Positions 8,811-16,727 of a DNA stretch of 64,000 nucleotides are shown here, one piece after another; the stretch's first letter is position 1, and each line of letters starts with the position of its first letter. The notes under the pieces are model-generated. The model saw nothing but the letters and a program-made list of their open reading frames with translations, was not told where the DNA came from and made no database searches. Both the position numbers and the translations under genes were made by a program. Origin of the DNA: Planctomycetota bacterium (GTDB taxonomy: Bacteria; Planctomycetota; J058; J103); NCBI GenBank assembly GCA_026004615.1, contig BPJM01000003.1:62001-126000 (forward strand). Direction: 5' to 3'.

Positions 8811-10531
8811 TCACCGTCGGCCTGGACATCGGGACCACCTCGGTCAAGCTCGCGGTGCTCGGCGGCAGCACCCGCCATCCGCGCCTGCTCGACTTCATCG
8901 AACACCGGCTGGAGGCGGGCCAGAGCACCCGCTCGCTCGGCCCGGAGGCGCTGGCCACCCTGGTGCGCGGGCTGTTCCGCCGCCACCGCTTGCCGGCCGA
9001 CCGTGTGGTGGCCGGCCTGCCGAGCGTGGAGTGCCTGGTGCGGGATCTGTGGGTGCCGTTCACCCGCGACGACCAGATCCGCAAGACCGTGCGCTTTCAG
9101 GCCGAGAGCGTCTTCCAGTCGGTGCCGATCGAGGAGTTGCTCATCCAGTACCACAAGATCGGCGAACACCAGGGCCGCTCGCACCTGCTGGTGTTCGGCC
9201 TGCGGCGCACCAGCATGCGCCGCTATCTCGACATGCTCGAGATGGCGGAGATCGATCCGATCGCCGTCGAGCTGGACGTCGGGGCGCTGGTGGGGGCGTT
9301 CCTGGCGGGGGCGGAGGGCGCGAGCGCGCAGCGGACGCTGTTGTGCGATCTCGGCGGCGGCTCCCTCAAGATGGCGGTCGTCGAACAGGGACAGATCCGG
9401 ACCATGCGCGCGCTGCGGCTGCGTGCCAGCGCGGTCCAGGTGGTGGCGGCGAGCGGGGCGGCGGCCGGCGGCGGCCAGGGGCGCCCGCGCACGCTGGAGG
9501 AGCTGCGCGCGGGGCTGCTGGAGCAGGAGCGCGACAACACCTTCTTCGCCGACGCCGACGAGGAGGACGAGGGCCGGCTGCCGGTGGTGATCCTCGACGA
9601 CGAACAGGCCGACCTGTTCGAGCTGCTCGGCGAGGACACCGAGAGCCGGCAGAGCGTGCTGGAGAAGATCTTCGTCGAGCTGGACCGGACGCTGGTCCGC
9701 ACGCCGCTCGGCGGGCCGATCGAGCTGGTGCTGCTGAGCGGCGGGGGCGCGGCGGCGGACGGCATCGAGCGTGCGTTCGCGGCGCACTTCGAGTGCGAGT
9801 GCCGGCGGCTGCGCCTGGACAGGGCACTGCTCGCCGGGCTGGCGCCCGCGCAGCGCGAGGCGGTCGAGCTGGGCGGCGCCAGTGCGGTCGGACTCGCGCT
9901 CAAGGGGGCGGGCCGGGACCGGACCGGGGTCGACTTCCGGATCGAGGAGTTCCGCTACGCCGGAACCTTCGAGCGGCTCAAGCGCGGGCTGGCGTGCACG
10001 CTGGTACTGGCGTTCATCCTGTTCTTCCTGCTGGCCTACCGCTACAAGATGGTCGAGACCCAGCGGCTGGATGACCGGCGCAACTTCCTGCTCCAGTACC
10101 AGAAGGCGATCTACGAGCGGGTGTTCGCCCACGAGGGCCGGCCGGCGCCGCCGGACGTCTGGGGGGCGGTGGCCCGCCGGCAGCTCCAGCTCATGCGGCG
10201 CGGGGCGGCGGCCGAGCTGCCCGAGGTGCCGAGCGCGCTCGACATGCTGCGCGACCTGGCGCTGGTCGTCCAGCAGTCCGGCAAGCGGGTGGAGCTGCTG
10301 GAAGCGAGCCTGCGCCGCGGCAGGAGCACGGTCACGGTCAAGGTGGCCGATACCGCCACCGTCTACGAGCTGAAGCGGCGGCTCAACGAGCGCGAGAGCG
10401 CGATCGCGCGCATGCTCGATCCGGACATCGACCGGCGCGAGGACGGCGGCTTCACCGCGACGCTACGCCTGGAGGCGATCGAGCACCAGGGCCCGGCCGG
10501 GGCCCGCCCGCCGCTGGTGCCGGGAGGATAG
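8807..10531 (+). CDS. gspL: GspL/PilM-like actin-fold assembly protein of the T2SS
   Basis: 574 residues. The ATG overlaps the preceding stop (ATGA). The cytoplasmic part has the actin/PilM signature: phosphate-1 DIGTTSVK (7-14), phosphate-2 CDLGGGSLK (180-188) and adenosine LLSGGG (309-314). A Glu/Asp-rich insertion lies near 240-285. A single membrane helix (about 395-411) leads to a periplasmic domain (about 415-560). It is thus a PilM-PilN-like fusion of the GspL type that docks the GspE ATPase to the inner-membrane platform. Confidence 0.85.
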   Translation: MITVGLDIGTTSVKLAVLGGSTRHPRLLDFIEHRLEAGQSTRSLGPEALATLVRGLFRRHRLPADRVVAGLPSVECLVRDLWVPFTRDDQIRKTVRFQAESVFQSVPIEELLIQYHKIGEHQGRSHLLVFGLRRTSMRRYLDMLEMAEIDPIAVELDVGALVGAFLAGAEGASAQRTLLCDLGGGSLKMAVVEQGQIRTMRALRLRASAVQVVAASGAAAGGGQGRPRTLEELRAGLLEQERDNTFFADADEEDEGRLPVVILDDEQADLFELLGEDTESRQSVLEKIFVELDRTLVRTPLGGPIELVLLSGGGAAADGIERAFAAHFECECRRLRLDRALLAGLAPAQREAVELGGASAVGLALKGAGRDRTGVDFRIEEFRYAGTFERLKRGLACTLVLAFILFFLLAYRYKMVETQRLDDRRNFLLQYQKAIYERVFAHEGRPAPPDVWGAVARRQLQLMRRGAAAELPEVPSALDMLRDLALVVQQSGKRVELLEASLRRGRSTVTVKVADTATVYELKRRLNERESAIARMLDPDIDRREDGGFTATLRLEAIEHQGPAGARPPLVPGG

Positions 10532-10535
10532 GGCG

Positions 10536-11102
10536 ATGGCACACCAGGCGGGGCAGCCGCACGAGGGGATCGACCTGCTCAGGTTCTTCATCGGGGTGAT
10601 GGCGCTGCTGACGGTCTTCGTCGCCGGCTTCGCGGCGATCAAGTTCGCCGAAGCCGAGAGCCTGCGCCAGGCGGTGGCGCGCGAGGAGGTCAACTACGCC
10701 AACCTCCGGCGCGTCGCCTCCAGCCGCGAGTTCCTGGAGGCGGTGGCGCGCGAGGCGGCGATGCAGGGCCAGGTGGATACCGAGACCAAGGACCTCGGCC
10801 AGTTCCTGCAGGAGGTGGCCGGCGCGATCGGGCTGCGGCTGGACAACTTCCGGCCTGAGGGCGGCGGTAGCACCGGTCCGGGCCGCCGCTTTCTCAAGAA
10901 GAGCATCCAGTTCACCATCGAGCGGCAGCCGCTGGCGGTCATCACCGACTATCTGTGGTTTCTGCAGGCGAAGTGGCCCGGGCTCAAGGTCGAGGAGCTG
11001 ACGATCCGCGAGGCGCCGCGCCGGCAGAACGAACCGTTCATGGGCTGGCAGGCCACGGTGCTCGTCAGCGTGTTCAAGGCCAAGGAGGGGGCGAGTCCCT
11101 GA
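10536..11102 (+). CDS. gspM: GspM/PilO-like T2SS inner-membrane protein
   Basis: 188 residues. The ATG follows a GGGAGGA Shine-Dalgarno that overlaps the gspL stop region. One membrane helix (about 17-36), a coiled-coil segment (about 38-75) and a ferredoxin-like C-terminal domain (about 110-183) with IQFTIERQPLAVITDYL, which matches PilO/GspM. It would pair with GspL. It is the last gene of the + strand T2SS operon and converges on gspJ. Confidence 0.72.
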   Translation: MAHQAGQPHEGIDLLRFFIGVMALLTVFVAGFAAIKFAEAESLRQAVAREEVNYANLRRVASSREFLEAVAREAAMQGQVDTETKDLGQFLQEVAGAIGLRLDNFRPEGGGSTGPGRRFLKKSIQFTIERQPLAVITDYLWFLQAKWPGLKVEELTIREAPRRQNEPFMGWQATVLVSVFKAKEGASP

Positions 11103-11124
11103 GCCGGCGGCTGCGGGGCTGACC

Positions 11125-11144
11125 CGCCGGTCACCAGTCCGGCG
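11125..11144. terminator. Short hairpin between the convergent T2SS operons
   Basis: CGCCGG (11125-11130), an 8-nt loop and CCGGCG (11139-11144). There is no T-tract, so terminator function is only a guess. Confidence 0.25.
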
Positions 11145-11224
11145 AGCCGTCCAGCCTCCAGGAGCTCGGGCGGACAGCGCCCGCGCCCGGTGCAGCAGCG
11201 GGGCTCAACCCGCCGCCCGGGCGT

Positions 11225-12076
11225 TCAGGGCTGCGCGATCGGCAGGGCGATGACGGTCTGATAGGTGCGCGGCGGCTCCCCTCCGGCCTCGAGCTGCTGC
11301 CCGGCGCGTCGCGGATCGGGCACCACCTGGAGCTGGATCTGGATCGCGACCGGCAGCTCCGCCGGCTCGCGCCACTCGGTGAGCACCTGGCCATCGGCGC
11401 GCACATAGCGCAGCTCGAAGGCGCGCACCTTGTCATAGACCTCGAACACCTGCGCCTGGCCGAGGTCGGGGCTGCCCTCGAACACTGCCGGTCCCCGGGG
11501 GCGCTGGCCCCTCGGGCCGCGGGCGGACGCAGCCGCCTCCGCCGCGCTGCCAGCCTCCAGCGCCGGCAGCAGCGCCGCCGCCGGGGGCTGGTAGGGCTGC
11601 TCCGCCCGCAGCAGCGCCAGATAGCCCGGCGCGGAGCGCGAGGGCCGCAGCACGTAGCTCACCTTCGCCAGCCGCAGCGGCTCGGGCGGGGGCTGGCCGT
11701 GCAGCTCCGCCCCCGTGGCCAGCGCGCTGCCGGCGAAGCGGGCCAGCCCCGCCCCGCCCGGCTCCGCGCCCTCGACCGCGCTGCTCTGCGGGCGCGCCGT
11801 CAACACATGCAGCTCGTCGGCGGTGCCGCGATCCAACCCGAGCAGGGTGGCGCTCAGCCCATGGGCGTATGCGCTCTTGAGGTCGCGCGCCACCAGCTCC
11901 AGGATCGCCGAGCCTACCCGCTCCTCCAGCAGGGTCGCGTGCAGCTCGCGGTCGTGCTCGAGCAGCGACACCAGGATGGTGCCGACCAGGGTGACGAGCA
12001 GTGCCGCCACCGCGACCGCCACGAGCAGCTCGATGAGCGTGAAGCCGCGGCTCGCTCCGGGCGCCGGGCGTCTCAT
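11225..12076 (-). CDS. gspJ: Type II secretion minor pseudopilin GspJ
   Basis: 283 residues. The ATG overlaps the gspI stop (ATGA). The prepilin site is SRG|FTLIELLVAVAVAAL with Glu at mature position 5, followed by the usual helix and a beta-rich C-terminal domain ending in the VYDKVRAFELRYV and ELPVAIQIQLQV strands typical of GspJ. A long Ala/Gly/Pro-rich insertion (about 165-205) is unusual. GspJ forms the tip complex with GspI and GspK. It is the last gene of the minus-strand T2SS operon. Confidence 0.85.
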   Translation of the reverse strand: MRRPAPGASRGFTLIELLVAVAVAALLVTLVGTILVSLLEHDRELHATLLEERVGSAILELVARDLKSAYAHGLSATLLGLDRGTADELHVLTARPQSSAVEGAEPGGAGLARFAGSALATGAELHGQPPPEPLRLAKVSYVLRPSRSAPGYLALLRAEQPYQPPAAALLPALEAGSAAEAAASARGPRGQRPRGPAVFEGSPDLGQAQVFEVYDKVRAFELRYVRADGQVLTEWREPAELPVAIQIQLQVVPDPRRAGQQLEAGGEPPRTYQTVIALPIAQP

Positions 12077-12546
12077 CGGCTCGCCGCCTGCTCGGGTGGG
12101 TCGAGCAGCATGGTGACGCGCATCTGGCCGGGCCGGTCGAGCACCGCCGGGTCCAGATCGCCGAAGCGAGCCGCGAGCAGGTCGGGATCGACGCTGTCGG
12201 CGGCCCGCAGCACCGGATAGCGCAGCTCCACCGTCACCAGTCGCACCGACTCCACGGGGCCCTGCCCGCCGGGATCGCCGGTGACCGGCACCAGCTGCTC
12301 GCTGACGCTCCAGTGGAAGGTCTCGGGATAGCCCTCGAAGGTGCCGGCATGACCGGTCTCCAGGCCGGCGTAGACCTCTTCCGCCTTCTGGCGCAACAGC
12401 CGCTTGGCGATCCGGAGCTGGTTCGCCTCGACCCCGGCCTGGAGCGCGCTCGAGGCGATCGCCTGCATGGAGGCGATCGCCGTCGCGACGATCATGAGCG
12501 CGACCAGCACCTCGATCAGGCTGAAGCCGCCTTGGCTGCGCTGCAT
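12073..12546 (-). CDS. gspI: Type II secretion minor pseudopilin GspI
   Basis: 157 residues from the ATG at 12546, which gives the short basic leader MQRSQGG before FSLIEVLVALMIV. An alternative GTG at 12558 would form a 4-nt GTGA overlap with gspH and lengthen the leader by four residues. Glu5 is present. The C-terminal domain (about 75-150) shows the beta-sheet pattern VRLVTVELRYPVL of GspI. It nucleates the pseudopilus tip with GspJ and GspK. Confidence 0.82.
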   Translation of the reverse strand: MQRSQGGFSLIEVLVALMIVATAIASMQAIASSALQAGVEANQLRIAKRLLRQKAEEVYAGLETGHAGTFEGYPETFHWSVSEQLVPVTGDPGGQGPVESVRLVTVELRYPVLRAADSVDPDLLAARFGDLDPAVLDRPGQMRVTMLLDPPEQAASR

Positions 12547-12554
12547 GCCGTCGC

Positions 12555-13124
12555 TCACCCCTCGCTGCCCTCGAAGACCGCCTCGCCCTCGACGGCCTCC
12601 GCCAGGCCGGTCAGCGCGTTGTACTTGATCGAGAAGCGCTCGCCGTCGCGGTTTTCCAGATAGACGATGTGGCTGCCTTCGATCGCCAGCGGGTCGAAGC
12701 GGACCGCCAGCTCGCCGCCCCGCTGCAGATCGAGCCCCATGGGCTGGATGGCGACGAACCGCACCCCCTCGTGCAGCCACTGGGCCGGCCCCGCCGGGTG
12801 CAGTCCCCACGGGCCGGGGCCGGGCACCTCCTGGCCGTACTCATCGAGCAGCGGCGCGAACAGCCTCCAGCTGCCCGCCTCCAGATCGTAGCGGATGGCG
12901 CGGATCCGCCCCTGGCTGGCGGCGCCCGCCCGCGCCAGCTCGATCGTGGAGGCGATCTCGCGGGCGGACGCCTTGAGCCCCTCGCCCGGGATCAGGTGAT
13001 CGATCCGGGTGACGACGAACGAGAGCGCGAGCGCCATCACCGCCAGCACCACGATCAGCTCGATCATGGTGAAGCCGGCGGGCTGCCCCGCGAACGAAGC
13101 GCGCGCTGGCGCCCGCGCCCTCAC
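12555..13124 (-). CDS. gspH: Type II secretion minor pseudopilin GspH
   Basis: 189 residues. The GTG at 13124 has GGAGG 7 nt upstream. The prepilin site is PAG|FTMIELIVVLAVMAL with Glu5. The mature part contains LKASAREIASTIELARAGA, the helix typical of GspH, and a C-terminal beta domain. It starts 15 nt after gspG. GspH joins the filament to the tip complex. Confidence 0.82.
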   Translation of the reverse strand: MRARAPARASFAGQPAGFTMIELIVVLAVMALALSFVVTRIDHLIPGEGLKASAREIASTIELARAGAASQGRIRAIRYDLEAGSWRLFAPLLDEYGQEVPGPGPWGLHPAGPAQWLHEGVRFVAIQPMGLDLQRGGELAVRFDPLAIEGSHIVYLENRDGERFSIKYNALTGLAEAVEGEAVFEGSEG

Positions 13125-13139
13125 CGCCCGTCCTCCGCG

Positions 13140-13580
13140 CTAGCGCCAGCCGCCCGTCTGGTCGCGGTTGAAGATGTCGGCGGCATCACCCTCGCCGCCC
13201 GGGGCGCCGTCGGAGCCGTAGGTGCCGATCAGGAACGGCGGGTCGCCCGCCCCGTCGTACATGTAGACATAGGTGCGGCCCCAGGGGTCCTTGAGCGCGT
13301 CCATGCCGCCCGTGATGAACGAGCGGCGGCCCTCGGCGGGCTGCACCAGCTCCTCGATGGAATCGGGGAAGCGGCCCACCTTGTTGTAGTACATGAGCAG
13401 CGCATCGCCGATGCTCTTGAGGTCCGCCTTGACCTTCTGCCGATTGGCGTCCTCGCGCGCACCCAGCACGTTGATGGCGACGATCGTGCTCAACAGCCCG
13501 ATGATCGCGATGACCACCATCAGCTCCACCAGCGAGAAGCCGCCCTGCAGGCGGCGCAGCTCGGTCCAGTTCCGCTTCAT
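13140..13580 (-). CDS. gspG: Type II secretion major pseudopilin GspG
   Basis: 146 residues, the normal size. The prepilin site is QGG|FSLVELMVVIAIIGLL with Glu5. The mature domain has the canonical DALLMYYNKVGRFPDS and KDPWGRTYVY segments and an Asp-rich C-terminal loop (GEGDAADIFN) that fits the calcium site of major pseudopilins. It builds the pseudopilus that pushes substrates through the secretin. A stable hairpin sits between gspF and gspG. Confidence 0.95.
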   Translation of the reverse strand: MKRNWTELRRLQGGFSLVELMVVIAIIGLLSTIVAINVLGAREDANRQKVKADLKSIGDALLMYYNKVGRFPDSIEELVQPAEGRRSFITGGMDALKDPWGRTYVYMYDGAGDPPFLIGTYGSDGAPGGEGDAADIFNRDQTGGWR

Positions 13581-13647
13581 GACAGCCCTCCGTTCCGCTC
13601 CGTCGCTGCCCGCGCCCGGCGGCGCGCCCCGCCCCCTAGCTGGGACG

Positions 13648-13682
13648 GCCGGCGGCCAGCCGGGGATCAGCCGGCCGCCGGC
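13648..13682 (-). terminator. Stable intercistronic hairpin between gspF and gspG
   Basis: A perfect 10-bp inverted repeat, GCCGGCGGCC (13648-13657) and GGCCGCCGGC (13673-13682), with a 15-nt loop, begins 4 nt after the gspF stop. There is no T-run. It could protect or process the downstream gspG message, or attenuate. Confidence 0.45.
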
Positions 13683-13685
13683 GGC

Positions 13686-14924
13686 TCAGCGCAGGTGCGA
13701 CATGCTCTGGACCAGTGGCAACAACACGCTCATGACGATGAAGCCCACCACCAGCGCCATGGCGATGATGATGACCGGTTCGATCAGCGAGGTCACCTTC
13801 TGGATCGTGACGTCGATCTCCTCGTCGTACGCCTCCGCCACCTTCTTCAGGATGTCCTCCAGCTGGCCGGACTGCTCGCCGATCGCGATCATGTAGCTGA
13901 CCACCGGCGGGAAGACCCCGGAGTTCTTGAGCGGGGTGGCGATGTCGGTGCCCTCGAGGATGCGGTCGTGGACCTGGTCGATGGTATGGGCCAGCACGGC
14001 GTTGTCCACCACCGCGCGCAGCGTGCGCAGGCTCTCGTGCGCCGGGATGCCGCTCTCCAGCAGGGTGGCGAAGGTGGTGGCGAAGCGGGCGACCGCCTGC
14101 TTGCGGAACAGCTCCCCGAAGATCGGCAGCCGCAACAGGTACGAATCGCGCAGCCAGCGGCCGCGCTCGGTCCGCACCCACGCCTGATAGAGCGCGAGCA
14201 GCAGCAGGGCCCCGAGCGCGAGCGCCAACCACCAGGTGCCGATGAACTCGCTGGTGGTCTTGAGCACCCGCGTCGGCAAGGGCAGATCCAGCCCGCGCTG
14301 GGTGATGGTGGCGACCAGCTTGGGCACCACGAACTTCATGAGGAAGGCGACCACCACCACCCCCAGCGCGGCGATCGCCAGGGGGTAGACCAGCGCCGCG
14401 GAGACCTTGCCCTTGACCCGCGACTGCGCCTGCAGGAAGTCCGCCAGCCGCTTGAGGATCACGTCGAGGTTGCCCGAGGCCTCGCCGGCCCTGACCATCG
14501 CGACATAGAGCGAGTTGAAGTAGTCGGGGTGGCGGGCGAACGCCTCGGCGGTGGTGGCGCCGGCGGCGATGTCCTCCTTGATCTGGCGCAGCACCCGCTC
14601 CAGGTCCGGGCTCTCTACCTGCTGCACCAGCGCCCCCAGCGCGTCCGAGAGCGGGATCCCGGCCTTGAGCAGGGTGGCGAGCTGGCGGGTCACGATCGGC
14701 ACATCGGCCGCCCCGCGGGCGCGGCGCAGCTCGGGCAGCCGCAGGCGCAAGCCCTCCGCCGGTGCCTCGCGGCGGCGGCCCGGCCGGCCCACCTCCTCCA
14801 TCCGCGTCACGTGCACGCGCCGCGCGCGCAGCTTGGCGCGCGCCTCGCGCGCGGTGTCGGCGTCGATGCTGCCGCGCGTGAGGGTGCCCTTTTCGGTGAG
14901 CGCCTCGTATTCGAAGACCGGCAT
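13686..14924 (-). CDS. gspF: Type II secretion inner-membrane platform protein GspF
   Basis: 412 residues, full length. Two homologous T2SSF domains lie at about 75-200 and 275-400, each containing a conserved RQLATLLKAGIP or FATTFATLLESGIP motif. Three hydrophobic stretches (about 180-205, 232-252, 380-405) match the known topology. GspF rotates with the GspE ATPase to insert pseudopilins. It starts 9 nt after gspE. Confidence 0.95.
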   Translation of the reverse strand: MPVFEYEALTEKGTLTRGSIDADTAREARAKLRARRVHVTRMEEVGRPGRRREAPAEGLRLRLPELRRARGAADVPIVTRQLATLLKAGIPLSDALGALVQQVESPDLERVLRQIKEDIAAGATTAEAFARHPDYFNSLYVAMVRAGEASGNLDVILKRLADFLQAQSRVKGKVSAALVYPLAIAALGVVVVAFLMKFVVPKLVATITQRGLDLPLPTRVLKTTSEFIGTWWLALALGALLLLALYQAWVRTERGRWLRDSYLLRLPIFGELFRKQAVARFATTFATLLESGIPAHESLRTLRAVVDNAVLAHTIDQVHDRILEGTDIATPLKNSGVFPPVVSYMIAIGEQSGQLEDILKKVAEAYDEEIDVTIQKVTSLIEPVIIIAMALVVGFIVMSVLLPLVQSMSHLR

Positions 14925-14933
14925 GATGGCAGG

Positions 14934-16637
14934 CTACATCACGTCCATCTGGGTGACCCGCAGCACTTCCTCGATCGTGGTCAGCCCTTCCAGCACCTTG
15001 CGGATCCCATCCATGCGCAGGGTCCTGAGGCCCTGCTCGATCGCCGTCTGCTTGATCACCGAGGCGCTGTCGTGCGCGATCACGTGCTGGCGGATGGCGT
15101 CGGTGATGGGCAGCACCTCGTAGATCGCGGTGCGGCCGGTATATCCGGTCTCGTAGCAGCGGCTGCAGCCGCGCCCGTGGTACAGCTTGCCCCCGCGCCG
15201 CGCGACCTCCTCGGGATCGATCCCGACCTCGCGCATCTCCTTGAGGCTCGGCTGGTAGTCCTGCTTGCAGTCCTGGCAGACCAGCCGTACCAGCCGCTGC
15301 GCGATCACGCACACCACGGAGCTGGCGACCAGGTAGGGCTCGACCCCGATGTCGACCAGGCGGGTGACCGTGGAGGCCGAATCGTTGGTGTGCACGGTCG
15401 AGAAGACCAGGTGTCCGGTCAGCGCGGCCTGGATGGCGATGCGGGCCGTTTCCTCATCGCGGATCTCGCCGACCATGATGACATCCGGGTCCTGGCGCAA
15501 CAGCGAGCGCAGGCCGGCGGCGAAGGTCAGGCCCTTTTTGTTGCTGACCTGGATCTGCGAGATGCCGGGGAGATGATATTCGATCGGGTCCTCGATGGTG
15601 AGGATGTTCTTCTCGGGCGAGTTGATGCGGCTGAGCGCGGCATACAAGGTCGTCGTCTTGCCCGAGCCGGTCGGCCCGGTCACCAGCACGATCCCGTGGC
15701 TGTAGCGGATGAACCGCTCGACCAGCTCGTGGTCCTGGGGGCTGAGTCCGATCTCCTCGAGCGAGAAGACCCGCGTGGTCTTGTCCAACAGGCGCAGCAC
15801 GATCCGCTCGCCGTAGGCCGTCGGCACGCTCGAGATGCGCAGGTCGATCTCGCCCTCGCCCACCTTGATCGTGCAGCGGCCGTCCTGGGGCAGCCGCCGC
15901 TCGGCGATGTCCATCCGCCCCATGACCTTGATGCGGGAGGTGACCGCCTCCTGCACCTTCTTCGGGATGGTCTTGACGTCGTACAGCACCCCGTCGATCC
16001 GGTAGCGGACGACGAGCGCCTCCTCGGTCGGCTGGAAGTGGATGTCGGAGGCGCGCATCTTGTGGGCTTCGAAGAAGATCGTGTTGACGAGCCGGATGAT
16101 GGGCGCCTTGTTGGCGATATCGAGCACGTCCTCCGCGCCCTCGATCTCGAAGGCCGCGCCCAGCTCGTCCTCCTCGTAGCCCTCGAGCATCTCTTCCACG
16201 CCGTCGGCGGTGCGCTGGTAGGCACGGGCGATCAGCTGGGCGATCTCGCTGCGCGGCGCCAGCACCGGGTCGACCTCGGCCTCCAGCATGGCGGCGAGCT
16301 CGTCCATGCCGTGCACCTGGAGCGGCTCGCTGGTGGCGACCAGATACGCCCCGTCCACCCGCCCGATCGCGCACAGCCCGGCCGCCCGGGCGAACTGCGC
16401 CGGGATGCGGCGCACGAACTCCTCGGGCACGTGCACGTGCCCGAGGCTGCGGTAGTACGGCAGCCCCAGCGCGCGGTGCAGCGCCAGCAGCAGCTGCTCC
16501 TCGGGCACCCGCGCCCGCTCGCGCAGCAGCCGATCGAGCGGCTCGCCGGTCTCCAGCTCCGCCCGCAGGCAGTCCTGCCACTGCTGCTCGTCGAGCACGC
16601 CCTCGGCCGCCAGGGCCGCGAACAGCCGTTCCTTCAT
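14934..16637 (-). CDS. gspE: Type II secretion hexameric ATPase GspE
   Basis: 567 residues. The N-terminal helical GspE-N/MshEN-like domain (about 1-140) has the repeated pattern GVLDEQQWQDCL and RVPEEQLLLAL. The ATPase core has Walker A GPTGSGKT (321-328), the Asp box, Walker B VIMVGE (386-391) and a His box near 406-418. The tetracysteine zinc motif is intact (C454, C457, C491, C494). It powers pseudopilus assembly through GspL and GspF. Confidence 0.95.
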   Translation of the reverse strand: MKERLFAALAAEGVLDEQQWQDCLRAELETGEPLDRLLRERARVPEEQLLLALHRALGLPYYRSLGHVHVPEEFVRRIPAQFARAAGLCAIGRVDGAYLVATSEPLQVHGMDELAAMLEAEVDPVLAPRSEIAQLIARAYQRTADGVEEMLEGYEEDELGAAFEIEGAEDVLDIANKAPIIRLVNTIFFEAHKMRASDIHFQPTEEALVVRYRIDGVLYDVKTIPKKVQEAVTSRIKVMGRMDIAERRLPQDGRCTIKVGEGEIDLRISSVPTAYGERIVLRLLDKTTRVFSLEEIGLSPQDHELVERFIRYSHGIVLVTGPTGSGKTTTLYAALSRINSPEKNILTIEDPIEYHLPGISQIQVSNKKGLTFAAGLRSLLRQDPDVIMVGEIRDEETARIAIQAALTGHLVFSTVHTNDSASTVTRLVDIGVEPYLVASSVVCVIAQRLVRLVCQDCKQDYQPSLKEMREVGIDPEEVARRGGKLYHGRGCSRCYETGYTGRTAIYEVLPITDAIRQHVIAHDSASVIKQTAIEQGLRTLRMDGIRKVLEGLTTIEEVLRVTQMDVM

Positions 16638-16727
16638 GCCCGCACCTCGTCCGCCGGGCCCAGCCCTTTAACGTAGCAACCGCGGGCCGCTCGCTGCCAG
16701 CGCCGCGGCTCGCGGCCGGCGAGGGAC

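Noticed and set aside
12669..16676. A 1,335-codon open frame on the + strand
   Set aside because: It lies opposite gspH, gspG, gspF and gspE, which have unmistakable motifs. The long frame results from the scarcity of stop codons at very high GC.
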